A stretch of DNA of 64,000 nt from positions 207,095 to 271,094 of the forward strand of contig ML976684.1 of NCBI GenBank assembly GCA_010015655.1. Direction: 5' to 3'. The stretch comes from Bimuria novae-zelandiae CBS 107.79. Taxonomy: Eukaryota > Ascomycota > Dothideomycetes > Pleosporales > Didymosphaeriaceae. The translations under genes and the position numbers were made by a program. The notes under the pieces were generated by a model. It ran no database searches and had not been told where the DNA came from. It was given only the letters and a program-made list of their open reading frames with translations. Below, one piece after another: positions 35,501 through 47,416 of this stretch (position 1 is the stretch's first letter; every line of letters starts with the position of its first letter).

Positions 35501-37195
35501 TTCTCTGCGGACTTTAACAAACAAGACTATAGTCTAGTCTACGTAGTAGTAGCTATAGTTAAGGTCCCTGTTAAAGTCGTTCTTTAGCTTTATGTATACG
35601 GTTAGGAATATATCTATCTATTAATTAATAAGGTGAAGATAATAATCCTCTATGCGGCCGCTAAGAATTTGTAGAAAAATAGTATTAAATTATCCTAGTT
35701 AGATATCTGCATAATAATAGATACCATAGAAAATCTTTAGCCTATTATCTAAGAGATTATATGGCTTCTTAGTGTACTTCTTGTAATGATCCTATATCTT
35801 TATAAAGATATTAATAGTGGCTAGATCTAGCTTCTTATTATTGGACTTAATTAGAAGAACTACTTTGTATAAGTTTGTCTTGTCTAATAGTTTAATAGGG
35901 AGGACACTTAGCCCTTTTAGGCGTTATAGATATACTAGTGTAAATTTTCAAGAATAGTTAATATTATTATATATTAATAATAGTTTAATTAACCAGCGTT
36001 AGGGATCTAAATACGTGGTGTGTTTATTATATATATAAGTAGGTCTACGGGCTATTATTCTTACTAGAACTCTTAATTTCTTTTAATAGCTTAATTCCAG
36101 CGGTGATTAGTTACTCTTATATTCACGAATTGTACAGGCCCTATGACGTGTTGTCCTTGTATCAGCCACTATTAGAGAATGTATATAACTAAGTCCTTAT
36201 TAAAGATGTCACGTAAAAGCTGCTTGTCTAGCTATTATAAATAATCCTTACTACTAAGTACTCTAAAGAGAGCATTAGTTAGGGCTATATTTATAGGACT
36301 AGTATATACGCCCTTTAAACAGAGGATCTGCTTAAGTTCCTTAGCATACGCTAGGTTTGCACGCTTAAATATAGCTTTAGTTTATTTTTTAAACTTATAA
36401 TAAAACTCTTTAAAGAGCTCGTTATAAATTATAGGACTATTTATATAATCCGTAATTATATATATAATATACGTAGTTTTAGCTGTTATATTAACGTTAT
36501 TATCTAGGGCCTAAACAGTGTTATACTAAAGTTTAGGATTAATAAAGAGCTAATTTTTTGTCTTTAAATTAGACGATCCTAGTAACTCCTCTCGTGTTAT
36601 ATCTACTATTAAATTATAGGTTTAAAGGGGCTACTATCTTAAGGGAATGCTTTAAGGAGGTAATTGCGAGTGTTAAAATGTATTATTAGGTATAGATAGG
36701 TTTTAGAATCCCTTAAGGAGGCAAAGGAATCCGTAAAAAAAGTATAGAGTTATTTAGTTATGAAAAGGATATATAGGTTAAGTAATAACTAGGGGGGATT
36801 AGGCGTGTCTTCAATTAGGTGCGTTTTAGAACGCGCTAATATAGCTATAATAGTTAGTTTTATAGAGGGAAATGCCTAATATAGCTAACAGTTATACTTA
36901 GTATAGATAGCTTAGTTACTAATATAGCAGGCATAAGGAATGCGTTAAGCTAAGGATCTATCTCTTTGTCCTAACTATTATAACTACAAGCTATGTAATC
37001 ACTAATTAGTGTTAGTTAGCATACATATAATTATATAAGGTTTTAACAATAGTAAACTCTTTTAGATTACTATTAGTATAAAGAAGAGAAGGTAAATACA
37101 GAATAATATAGTAACACCTAGTGCGGGGGTGCCAAGCATGCACGGACTACCAAATATCCTGTGTTTCCCATTACTCCCTTTCTATTATACCCATA
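32575..37195 (-). mobile_element. RIP-degraded copia retrotransposon with 155-bp LTRs
   Basis: Direct repeats of 155 bp at 32575-32729 and 37041-37195 share an undamaged core (ACACCTAGTGCGGGGGTGCC). The minus strand between them reads as a fungal copia polyprotein. There is a gag zinc motif NKKCYIYSKRDC-STNYTLEER (about 35050), then an integrase region with LIETKLRRLHTRDLD (about 34340) followed by a decayed zinc site and a stretch like VDIIYLEG. Reverse transcriptase could not be read with confidence toward the low-coordinate end, where the element seems shortened. No clean 5-bp target duplication is visible. Stop codons are everywhere. Confidence 0.65.
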
Positions 37196-37440
37196 GATTT
37201 TAATATTACCTCCCTTTTTACTTAGATTTATTCTTAAATTACGTGTCCTAGTGTTGCTTATATAAGCTATTAATCCCGCCTACTTATTAGTTAGTTAGCA
37301 TTTTGTCCGCAGACTCTACTATTTATAAATATTACCTATATTAAGAAATCCTTAGTGCTAATATTATCGTAGAAAATTCTTGTACTAATTATTATCTTAA
37401 AAACTATATTTACTATATTATACTAAGTACTAGTTCAAAG
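37196..37440. other. AT-rich relic, unidentified
   Basis: No readable protein or repeat end. Confidence 0.3.
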
Positions 37441-39958
37441 TACGCTAAGTTCGTTCGCATAAGTCATCTATGCGTAAATATAAGCTAGGGTTCTTTAAAT
37501 AAAACTTAAAAGAAGTATAAAAAGAAGGTGAAAGTAGATAAAAACGAGCCAGCTATAGTAATTACGCGAATATTATATAATAATAAAAAATATTAGCTTC
37601 AGCTAAAGAGCGTGCTCGGAAGAAGACATTATATCTTACTGTAGAAATAGCTATAGAAGGAGAGGATATAAATGCTAAGATAATAGACTATTTAAGGACT
37701 AATACTATAGTTAATATTAGATTTATTAGATAGGATATGTTTACTGCCTCTATTTTTATTTTAGATATGTTAATATTTGCATAAATTTATTAATCCTTTA
37801 TTAATAGTTCTTTAGGTTCTCTTTTAGTTCCTAAGTGTTTTCGCTATATAGGTAACCTTTTTGTTTAATAAAATACTTGCTTAGCTAACTCTTATACAAT
37901 AGTATTTATTTAACTTCGAATTTGTTTTCTCTCTTAGACTAGCAATAGAAAATAGTTTGAACTGGTGTCTTAGGATCTATAGGTTCTAATTAATTAATAT
38001 AAAATACTAAGTGTATCTTTACTTCTAATAGTAGTTCTAATTTGTAGTTAACTGGTAATATCTATTTAGAAGTAATTGCTCACAACTTGCTAGGGTATCT
38101 ACTATATAAGACTCAGCTCTCTCTTCTGTATACCTATATGCGTGTATATATCTTTCCTTACCTCTAATAAGTCTTGGCATGCTTCTGTACAGGACTGGGG
38201 GCAGCTAGAAGGCCACCCCTTTTCCCACTATTGTCACACAAAGGCCAGATTAAACAGCTGAGTCGCCCCTATCTGGAGAGGGACAGCAGCAAGAGAGGCC
38301 GCTCCTATAGCTGCGGTAGCACTAGCATGAGTGGCCCTTACTAAGTGCAGGGCACGTCTACATACCCCCTGGGAGGTTACATAGGACGTAAAACAATACT
38401 ACTACTACTACTACTATTTAGAAGTAAAAAATAGTCTAACTTTAATATAATCTAGTATCTTATATTTTATTTTTTTAGATTTAAAAATTCTTTATAAGTA
38501 AATATGCTTTATCCCCCTTCTATAGCTAAAGTACTGTTTTTATTTTTAGTTAGTATAGGAAATGCTTTACTATTAAGCTTTCTTAAAATTCTTTTATATA
38601 ATTTCTATTATGTTAATCGCTTCTTCCGTTCTAATTACTATATGAAATATCTAATTAAGAAGATGTAGGTATTTTTCGTAATTTATATATAATAGTGTAT
38701 ATCCAGTTACTACTGATACTTTGTTATTATATGCTAATTATGATATTGGTAGTAAGAAAATCTAGATATTCTTTTAGTCATTATAGTAGATGCGTAGGTA
38801 TGTCTTAATTATCTAATTTATACGTTTGGTTTATCCGTCTATCTATAGGTAATAAGCTAAAGATAGTTTTCGTTTTATTCTAATAAGTGCTATAAGTTTT
38901 ATCTAGTAGTTTAAGATAAAGGGCTTGGCTCTGTTACTAATAAATATCTTTAGAATACTATAGTATTATATGAGTTAGTCTAAAATAAAAAATGCTAGTT
39001 CCTTACCCATAGTTATCTTTTAACAGAGTAGTAATTCTACGTATTTACGTATTTAGTAAATTAATAAATAATTACTAATACGGCATCGTAATTTGTTCTA
39101 TTTAATAGGTCTTTTAACTTAGGTAATCTAATTATAAAATCTATAGCGATATCTTTCTATAGTACTATAGGTATTTGGATCGCTTGCATCTCTCTATACT
39201 TAAGGTGTAAAGTATGTTTATTTTGTTAGTAATCTATACACTTACGTATATACTTCGTTATTACTTCCTTTATACCCTTAAATAAATACTTCCGTTAGAT
39301 AAGTTCTATTATTTTTCTAACTTTTAGGTATCTGTATATAAGGTTGTTATAGTATTATTATATAATTTTAGTTTATAGTTCCTTTAGTACTTCTCATATA
39401 GCAATAAGTAGTTAGTTAAACTCCGTTATAGATTCTAGTAATTTATTAAAATTCTATTATAGTATTATATAGTAAGTTTTTACCTTTTCTTTTATAAAGT
39501 TAATATGTCTACTAAGGGCGTCTGCTCGTCCGTTGTTCTTTCCTAGTATATATACAATTTTAAACTTATACTACATAAGTATTTTTAACGACCGTACTTA
39601 TTATAGAGTAAGTTCTTTAGTTGTTATAAACCCTACAAGGTTTCTATAGTCTATTAAGATTATAAAACTTAAGTAGCTAAGTAAGTAGATTTATTAGTGC
39701 TTAAGTGCCTTAATAATTGTATAGAGTTCCTTATTATGTACATTTTATCGTGTTTCTGCTCCACTGAATTTGTATAAGTAGTAGGCAATAGGGTACTATT
39801 TACTACCCTTTCCTTATTTAGTTATGGTTTTTATTATCTAAATAGTGCCTATATAGCCTACGTCTTTAGATCTTAAATATTTAAATATAAGAATAATGTT
39901 AAAGATATTAGCGTACTATATAATATAAAAATACTATAGAAACAGACGGTGGCCGTTA
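37440..39958 (-). mobile_element. Ty3/gypsy pol fragment (RNase H and integrase), RIP-degraded
   Basis: On the minus strand, about 39670-39440 reads as the RNase H/connection region (NLVGFITTKEL-like, then GKNNGRADALSR). About 39240-39000 reads as integrase (HTLHLKYREMQ, KDIAIDFIIRLPK, then NYDAVLVIIY). These are the diagnostic order and spacing of Ty3/gypsy pol. The part upstream of RNase H is missing because the fragment abuts piggyBac sequence near 39958. A SINE-like insertion occupies 38076-38414. The low-coordinate end is not defined. Confidence 0.65.
38076..38414 (+). mobile_element. SINE-like insertion with 13-bp target duplication and (TAC)n tail
   Basis: A 339-bp block, base-balanced in its centre (38160-38390), is bounded by the direct repeat TATTTAGAAGTAA (38063-38075 and 38415-38427) and ends in about six ACT/TAC trinucleotides. 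Long, variable target duplications and a simple-repeat 3' tail are typical of LINE-mobilised elements, not LTR elements (4-6 bp) or TA-targeting transposons. No protein frame and no clear tRNA-like A/B boxes are visible. It could be a SINE or the 3' end of a truncated LINE. It inserted into gypsy DNA. Confidence 0.6.
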
Positions 39959-40926
39959 GAGTTCTTAGTAAGTATAAGAGTAATAGAAACTAACTTTATA
40001 GGCGTAAAAGTTGCTTTTATAATTATAAGTAAGTTAATAGGCCCTTACCTAGCATTTGTAGTATAAAATAACTAGTTTAATGTTACTTTATTACTAGTTA
40101 AGCACTAGATCTTATATTTTTTTAAGTATTAGCTTTATCTTAATTATTATAATCTTACTTATTTATCTAATAAATCTTACTATAGCTTTATTAATATAAA
40201 GGTACTTACTAGTAGCCTAATACTTAAAGGTGCGTTTATAAAGCAACTTAGAAAGATCTTATACGTGCCTAAATAGGGACTTAAAGGACTAGTTTACTAT
40301 AGTATAGTATAAAAACCTGTCTAGCTGCTCCCAGCGCGTCTGCCCTATATACTTATTAACTTTATGTGTAGGTGCAGATCCATGTCACTTAACCTAATAC
40401 TCTAATAGTAATAGCTCTCTATACAAGCCTATATATACTATAATAGTAAAATACGTGTAAAGCCCGATCTGAAACGTCGGTTTCCACCTGTGACAGGTAG
40501 AGGGAAATTTAGCTTATACGTGCTTAGCATACTAATTTGTATAGTATATAATTTAGTTAAGGATGTTAGCTTTAAAAAATAAATTAAAAAAAGGATATAA
40601 AAGAACTTTTATTAATACTATTAAGTATATAAGCGCCTCTAATAATACATAAGTTATTAATTTTTTAAAAGTCTTTAGTTGGATAGCGACTTACGTAGTA
40701 GATTTAGCAAAATACCTGCTTTTTTACTATACTTTATGTATTTTACAAAGTTAGTATTATTGCTAGGTAGTCTTACAGTTTTCGGCATGTTTGCATGTGC
40801 TGGCGATTTCGAAAAAGGCGTGTATTGCCTAGAAAACAGAAATTGCTGACATCACGATACAGATTTGGTGTTGCTGAGTACTATCAGTTGATTGGCCAGC
40901 CAGAGGTGGCCCGTGAGCGGCAGATG
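39959..40926 (-). mobile_element. piggyBac transposon, 5' fragment
   Basis: The right end is CATCTGCCGCTCACGGGCC read on the minus strand, immediately preceded there by TTAA (40927-40930), the piggyBac target. An ATG near 40785 starts MPKTVRLPSNNTNFVKYIKY. The sequence then parallels, RIP differences aside, the N-terminal half of the transposase at 48490-49390. It stops near 39959 where gypsy sequence begins. It is nonfunctional. Confidence 0.6.
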
Positions 40927-40930
40927 TTAA

Positions 40931-41108
40931 CAGTGCGAGGGATAGCAAGTTTGTACTGGTACAAGGTAAATGGGCTTGAACCGCCCGGATTTTAATTCAA
41001 TCCACTTATCCCCCGCTAGCTTAGGGATTGGCATCACTGTTCATAACTCAAAGCGAAGCATAGAAACATAGCTTTCGGTCCATGTAGCACTGCTACCAGT
41101 TGGTAATC
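40931..41108. other. 3' flank of the membrane-protein gene
   Basis: Base-balanced sequence between the TTAA target and the stop codon of the rhodopsin-domain gene. It probably includes that gene's 3' untranslated region. Confidence 0.3.
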
Positions 41109-42693
41109 CTAAACTATATGCGCCTCTTTCTGCTCTGGTCTTGTTATTTCCTCAATACTTTCCGCTGCCCCAGCCGACACAAAAATATTGACCTCGGACG
41201 TCCTCGTGATCCCTCCACTCACGCCAAGCCCCTCTGCCTGATCCTGCAACCGCACAGTACTCTCTCCACTAATTTTCCCCAAGGTCTCATTCCGCATGCT
41301 ACTTGGACTAGCATCCTGCTCATTACTAGCGCCAATCCTAGTCATTATATGCACTTCTTTAGCACCATACGGTCGAAAGGCGTCGTCTGGCGTTCGAATA
41401 GGACCAAGCTCGGTATAGTGCTGGACAGGTTTGTGCCTGGAGTTCGCACCATATGATCTTGTAAGGTATTTAGGCGCTGTGTTGTTGCGGGAGCCGCGAC
41501 CGTATGTCCAATCCAAGACACTTCGGAAAAGTGGCCTCAAGCATGACAGGTTTCCTGCGATGATACCGGTGCGACTTTCTACGATTGCCCATATTAAGAG
41601 GTGGGATATGTCCCATAACCAGTCGCCCGTCTTGCCGAGATATGGGTAGTAGGTGAACTTAACAATTGCGGCGGCGGTGGCACTAACATTGTCAATGTCT
41701 AGATGTGGGATAGACGAGAGTTAGTCTCACAATAATCCTAGCCCAAGAATACCAAGGATAAGACACTTTTTTCGGCGTTTCATTTGCACCTTCCACAGCA
41801 TAGGAACCTGTGCTCTTATTAGTGGAGGGAGCAAATACCGTGTGAATACGTACTGGTATGAATACCGCAAGTAGGAGGTCAGTCATAATATTTACCGCTA
41901 AGAAACAATTAGAATCCCGTGCAAATTCGTTAGAGCACCGAAACATCTTACTGTTAAAGGCGTAGGCGGTAACTATTATTATTTTTGGATTCCAACAGGT
42001 GCCTTTTGCTGTATTATCCCATAGAAGGGCGAGATTCGTGCATTGTAGTAGAATGGGCTAGTCACAATTCGTTAGTATAGAGATATAACCGTTATGTGAC
42101 CTGCCGACGTACCATCATAGAAGCGAACGTGTATAGTGCCATGAAAACTACAACATGTTAACGAGACTGATTGAATCAATAGAGAGTCACCAACCCATAA
42201 CAGAAATAATCGTTCGCCGGTAAAAGGGAGTAATCGCAATTCGCAGAAGGAAGAATCCGATCGATTGCTTGACCAACATAACCGAAATCAGATAGAGCGG
42301 CTGAGTGACGAAGTTCAACTTGAACGCTTCTTTCATTCCTTCCGGCGATATCTGATCGATATGTTTTCCACCGCCAAACTGAACTTCACGTATTATTAAG
42401 GCTTGTTCAACAATGCACTATAAGCGAATTAAAAAAAACTCCAAGAAAACATGCATTATGGACTAACCACAACCATAGCGGCGATCATGGCATAGTCCTG
42501 CGGTATGGTAAGCTGATTGAGTTCTATCGAGTCTTGGGACCATACTTACATCCCAGCCGACACTACGGGTCATCTTCACCCTCACGTATAGGCGGATTAT
42601 CAGCGTTATTAAAGCAATGGTGGTTGCTGTAATTGTGACTCCGAGGACGGTGGGACCCAAACTTCCCTTAGGATACGTATGAACCGTGGACAT
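41109..42693 (-). CDS. SAT4/rhodopsin-domain integral membrane protein, eight exons, 410 aa
   Basis: Minus-strand exons 42693-42550, 42497-42468, 42417-42195, 42147-42113, 42057-41952, 41897-41854, 41807-41731 and 41682-41109 total 1233 nt (411 codons with stop), in phase throughout. The seven introns are 46-55 bp with GT/AG ends, most with clear CTAAC-type branch sites. The protein starts MSTVHTYPKGSLGPTVLG with a first membrane helix at about 12-34. It has the family's SVGWDDYAMIAAMV (about 44-57), GIIAGNLSCLRPLF before the tail, YAFNTVNIMTDLLLAVFIPVP, and PMLWKVQMKRRKKC (about 196-209). About seven helices precede a soluble C-terminal tail of about 135 residues. Members of this fungal family are plasma-membrane proteins of mostly unknown function, some Pth11-like. 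No lesion was found. The next gene is far off, so no cluster is implied. Confidence 0.85.
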
Positions 42694-43602
42694 AGTAAAC
42701 CTAATGGAGTATATTTAAATTACAAGGAGACTTTACAAAGTGACGATAACTGTTATCGAGAAGAGGACAGTTTGGATAAAGAAAGATAGTGGTGAGTTTG
42801 AGTGATGCTTCATGGGTCCCTCCAATAGTGGGAAGCGGGGTTCATTTATCCTGGAGAGGACGGCTGGCGCTGAATATAACATCAAGAACGCTGAAAGAGT
42901 GGTGTGAGCAAAAGACGAAAGGCAGCGAAGCAAGGGACAGGGATGGCACGACACGTCAACTACAGAGAGTTCTGTAGCGCAATGGAAACGAAGGTAACCT
43001 TTGCGCTAGGACAGAGAGCGCTTTCACCATGTGAATATTTCCTTTTAATCGGCTCGCGTGGCCGCACAAATGATCCGTAGCAAAAGAAGAAGCCGCGTGA
43101 TAAGATCCGGGACGATAGGTGCTGGAATGTCAAAGGATATCTAACAAAGTTTTTGACGGCTGCTCCACTTAAAATACGAGGTCTAGGTATTTGTAGTGAC
43201 TTGAGTGGTATAAACCGGGCAAATGCTAACTAAAAGTGATCGCCATTAAATGGGGGGTGATAGGATGGCGTAACCGGCGTCTGCACAAATTATACTACCT
43301 ACCACTTACTCTAACGAGCTGACGACTCAGGAGAGCAAAGCGTGTTCCGCAATCTTCTCGGGATGGTCGAGCTTCAACCGCTCGGGGCATCGGCAAATGC
43401 AGAGCATGCAGGCGCTAGTCGACTCAAAGTTCTATTCTCAACGATCTTCAGTTCAGAGGACGACGAAGACACAAACTTCAGCCACAGTGCTGAAGTGGTA
43501 CTCATATCGATTTTTGAATAGTAATCCTTCAATCAGCTGTCCGAACTAAGATGGAATGACACTAAACTCTAATACGAAAGCGTAGTACTCTAACAGGAAG
43601 GC
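42694..43602. other. Upstream region of the membrane-protein gene
   Basis: Base-balanced intergenic DNA. A TTTAAATATA stretch on the minus strand at about 42709-42718, 16 bp or more before the ATG, could serve as a TATA-like element. No other gene is supportable here. Confidence 0.3.
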
Positions 43603-43653
43603 CAGCGCGGCCAACGAACCGTACTCCAAGAGTACGGTTCGTTGGCCGCGCTG
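43603..43653. repeat. Perfect inverted repeat, 23-bp arms, 5-base loop
   Basis: Arms at 43603-43625 (CAGCGCGGCCAACGAACC then GTACT) and 43631-43653 are exact complements around the loop CCAAG. The stem is GC-rich and lies in unique island sequence with no flanking target duplication, so it does not look like a transposon end. It would form a very stable hairpin in RNA or single-stranded DNA. Confidence 0.95.
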
Positions 43654-45036
43654 AATCAACATAAGTAGGTGATAGGCAGGGCTTCAGACCGATCGTCGAT
43701 GGGCTGGACCAAAAGGACTAGTCCATAAGAAGTGGAGTGCTTGAATTGTTAAACGAGGATTCTATGCATTCAAACCTCGTTTCCACCTTCCCCTTTCACG
43801 CCCGCGACGCTCACTTGTCCTCGAGCGAATGCATACCGCACGGGATCGTAATGTAAAATGTGATCGAACGACGCCGCTAATGACGCTACTATAAACGTTT
43901 TCATGCATGTGCGGAAACCATGCGGGTGTTGTACATGTGACAGCCGAGTGGGTTTTTCTAGGAGCGCTAGCAAAGTTCGAGAACGGGCGACGGTGCACAC
44001 AGAGTTTGTTCCAACATACTTACATTCTACCTCGAAATTCTAAGAATCACGCCCTTCATTCTAGCCGGAAGTGTCTTATTACTAGTCTACCCCTTTGACC
44101 AAATGTTTACAGGTACAACATTAAGGCTTAGTGAACGGTTTATGGGACATAAATGCAACTAGTATACCCACCTCGGTAATGTTCTTCCCTTAAGAGAGCC
44201 GTTTGGTCAACTAAAGCGTATTCTATACCGGAGCATGTGCTTCCCACTCGACTCTAAAGCTTATTCAGGTTCAACAACGCTCCTGGACAGGAAAATAGCT
44301 GTAACAAGAACCTTCCACCACAATACCGGGCTGTTCCCGACTCCAGGGCCCTGGGTCTAAAGTGCCACCGTGCATTAGTAGTATTCTTGCTCAAACTTAC
44401 GGGGAAGGTTTCCCGCCTTGGTATGCAGGTCAAGCTAACTGCCTCTGGCCACCACAACGTAAATGACAATTGCTAGTCTTGTTTTCAGCCCTTCTGATTG
44501 GGTTACGGCTGAAAGTAGAGTACCGTATACCGGGGCCCTGGGGCCTGGTTTTCTGGGTCTGGATCCTATTGGTCCCACTTCAAATGCCTTCGCTTCACGG
44601 ACCAGTGAAACAGTCCCCCGGAACGAATTGCTAGCATAAGGTGGCTTGCGGGGTTTGTACATCAGATTTGTATGAGAAATGACTTTTGCAATGGCTTTGT
44701 GGGGTTGGCCGCTAGCAATGCTGCAGAAAGGCCGATGTGGGATTTCGAGAGGCTCCCAGCGAAACCGCCCAAAGTGAGCTTTGATTTCGGGAGGCCCATT
44801 TGCGCCACACCATAGGATTGTTCTCATTCGTTCTGTTTGCTAAGCCAGAGGAAGCAATGTGTCTATTTATTCCAATTTCGTGATTTACTTCCTTTCCTGC
44901 TCTGACAAGCCGTCGTATCGTACTGGCCTTAAATGGTGATGGAAACGAGGAGCTAGAAACGTGAGGCGTTCATCGGCTGATATGGCTTGCAGTGGAACTC
45001 GGATCATCATGCCCCGCGACGCTTACGAAGGAGCTA
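43654..45036. other. Island sequence without a supportable gene
   Basis: Base-balanced DNA. The longest open frame is minus-strand 44435-44827 (130 codons, starting MRTILWCGANGPPEIKAH). It has no domain, signal peptide or membrane helix that I recognise. A second minus frame (44254-44469) overlaps its end. They could be a small unknown gene or non-coding. Short mutually overlapping frames near 43760-44100 are also unsupported. Confidence 0.3.
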
Positions 45037-45589
45037 CCGTGCCGAGACAGTCAGTGCGCCGCGACAGTCAGCGCGCCACCCAACAATAAGACGCCCCAAC
45101 TTTGACGCGCAGCATCTCCACCAATATCCCCCGCATGGCCAAAATCTGCCGCACACGGGCCACATGGAAATGGCTAATCAGAGCTTTGCTCCGACTTCTG
45201 ACGAACACCAAAGGAGATTAGATTTATATATAGATTTATATAAAGACTTAATTTCTTGTAGTTTTTTAATAAAACTACTTAATAATTAAGCTTTAAAGGT
45301 GTCTTTTAATATAATTATTTAATAGCGCTATAAGTACTCTTGCTAGTACTTAGGACGCTCCTCTAGCCTATATAAAGGTAGCCTATACGCCCTATAGCCA
45401 AAGCTGCTACACAGAGTACGTGGAGGAGCTTTACGATTACTAGAAGTAGTCTTAAGGGGCTGCCGTGAGGGTCCTGAGTTGTGTACTTTATGCCTAGACG
45501 TCGCACAAGATACACAGGTCTTGCCCTCTCCAAACAGCTTTATAGACGTGTGGGAGCTGCCAGCGTCGCTGACGAATCGTTATCGTCTA

Positions 45590-47416
45590 ACGTGTTTCAC
45601 CAGTCATTGAGCCACACCAGTCACTGAGCCACCCCACCAAAACTGACGCAGCTTTCTGCACGATAGCTCAACAACGCAACAGTTAAATTTAATATAAATA
45701 GATTAATATAATAGCTATAATCTCTGGGTACACTAAGTCCTTCTATGGCCTTGCTTATGGCAGTTGCTGCATGTAGGTGGTGCTCGTGATCGTCCTGCAC
45801 GGTCCTCCTGCTCTACCTGCTGGAGCACCCTTTCAGCCTCTGCAGCCAGCCTTCGACCTTCCTCAGCCTGTAGAGCCCCTCCAGAGGCAATATACTGCCT
45901 ACGCCTCTCCTGCCTTTGTCTACAACGATAATTAGCAGCCCATAGCCTCCTAATATCCTCTACTAAGAGAGTCACTGAATTCATAGCAAGCTAACAGCCC
46001 TTAACAAGCTGCCCGAGAACCTGACGTGTAGGGCTCTGAGACGGTCGTTGTAAACGATCACGTATAAGCCTAGCCTGCTGCTCAACCTGAGTAGTAGTGT
46101 GAGGCGTCTCAGCTGTCCATGCTGGCTCAGCGCCCGTCTGTAGTGGTGACGGTGTCCTGACTACAGTCAGGCATGAGAGGACCCGATCAGGACAGGTAGG
46201 CACCAGCCCTGTCGCTTGAAAGCCAGCCTTGATGTTCTGCTCTGTAAAAACAGCCCTACGTACACGTGGGTAGATTGACAGGAACTCTTCCTTGTCTACA
46301 TGATAGACACGCTGTCTGGCCAGCTCAGTCACTTCATGTCCGTACGCTGTCTTGAGAGGTGAGAAACAGCCGACATCTAAAGGCTGTAGGAGGTGGCTCG
46401 TATAGGCAGGCATACACAGGCTGATGATCCTGTGTGTCCTACAGTATTGATCGAACTCAGGGGTAGCATGGCTGCTATGACCGTCTAGAATAAGCAGCCG
46501 CCAGGTGCCGACTGTACGAGACTCTGTATGCCGAGTGAAGTGCTCTAGCCAGGTAAGCCCTAGGCTATCTGTCGTCCAGCCATTGTCGCTGACAGCCAGT
46601 ACCCAGCCAGCAGGTAGGTCAGTATACCAGCTAGCCTGGTGGAGCTTGCCAGGTAGGATGATGAGGGGTGGTATAGACCACCCAGCTGCGCAGACGGCTT
46701 CAATCGTCGTAACGTAGTCTCGATTGCCTGGCTGTATGTGTATAGCCCTGCCTATAGTGTCTGAGCTGGTGACTACTCTAGACGTAGAGGCGACCCCCAT
46801 TAGGAAGCCTGTCTCGTCAAAGTTGTAGGTGTCTGTATCCTGTATGCCGTATGTCTGTCGCGTCTCCTCCACAAGCTTGTACCAGGCAGAGATCTTAACA
46901 GGATCCTCACAGAGCGCGCGCTGACTGTGGAAGCTCCTAGTCCACTTGGTCTGTAGCTCTGGCTGAGCCTTGATGAAGCGTGATACCCAGTTCTTACCCA
47001 CTGGCTGTGGGGCAGGGATCTGGCCGCGCGCAGCGAGTAGATGGTCGGCCATCCTACGTACGTCGATGATGTAAGGTGGAAATCCACGTCGGTTGAGGTC
47101 TAGTATCCACTCTACTAGAGCCTGCTCCTCTGTAGGATGTAGCTTTCGTTTCTGGGCGTTAGCAACGGCCCGAGGTAGGTGACCGTTGACACGTCGACGT
47201 AGGGTAGATCGATCGATATCATAGAGCCTTGCAGCGTTTCGGTAGCTAGAAACCTGTCTTATCTGAATCGCATGGGTCGATAGAGCTAGCCTGGCTTCCT
47301 TTTCAAGCTGGCGGGTGCGTTGTGTGGTGGGCATCGTGGGTGTTGTGTAGAGACGCGTCGCGATCTTGGTGGGGTGGCTCAGTGACTGGTGTGGCTCAAT
47401 GACTGGTGAAACACGT
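45590..47416 (-). mobile_element. Complete, scarcely mutated pogo/Fot-type transposon
   Basis: Inverted repeats of about 49 bp start ACGTGTTTCACCAGTCATTG at 45590 and end as the complement at 47416, with TA at 45588-45589 and 47417-47418. Length 1827 bp. Base composition is normal while the DNA on both sides is AT-rich, so this is a recent insertion into RIP-degraded piggyBac. It carries a near-complete transposase gene. The relic at 88-394 belongs to the same family. Confidence 0.95.
45715..47334 (-). pseudogene. pogo-type transposase with two in-frame TAG codons
   Basis: 540 codons from ATG 47334 to a TAG at 45715-45717, interrupted by TAG at 45991-45993 (codon 448) and 45733-45735. Domain order: Psq-type helix-turn-helix (about 22-50, RNAARLYDIDRSTL), CENP-B-type DNA-binding domain (about 64-135, WILDLNRRGFPP), then the DDE_1 catalytic domain with Asp173 (NFDETGF), Asp284 (LILDGHSSH) and Asp320 (LQPLDVGCF). 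The last two have the 35-residue spacing of a DD35D triad. Reading past the second TAG completes a zinc knuckle, CSNCHKQGHRRT-x-C, with the CX2CX4HX4C spacing of this family's C-terminus. Both TAGs are therefore most simply single C to T changes of CAG. The 447-residue product before the first TAG keeps the whole catalytic domain, so residual activity is not excluded. Confidence 0.85.

Noticed and set aside
32575..37195. The 155-bp direct repeats considered as DIRS, Helitron or unrelated repeats
   Set aside because: The minus-strand interior shows copia gag and integrase motifs, so ordinary LTRs explain them best.
40795..40995. 66-codon plus-strand frame, and the similar one at 49388-49576
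   Set aside because: Both are antisense to the piggyBac terminus and transposase start. Their similarity comes from the transposon ends.
45037..45289. Frame across 44987-45289 (plus), starting MQWNSDHH
   Set aside because: It runs from unique DNA through a pogo terminus into a piggyBac terminus, so it is not a real protein.
46505..47087. Open frames at 46505-46717 (plus) and 46800-47087 (minus, other frame)
   Set aside because: They overlap the pogo transposase, whose frame carries all the catalytic motifs. These are shadows.
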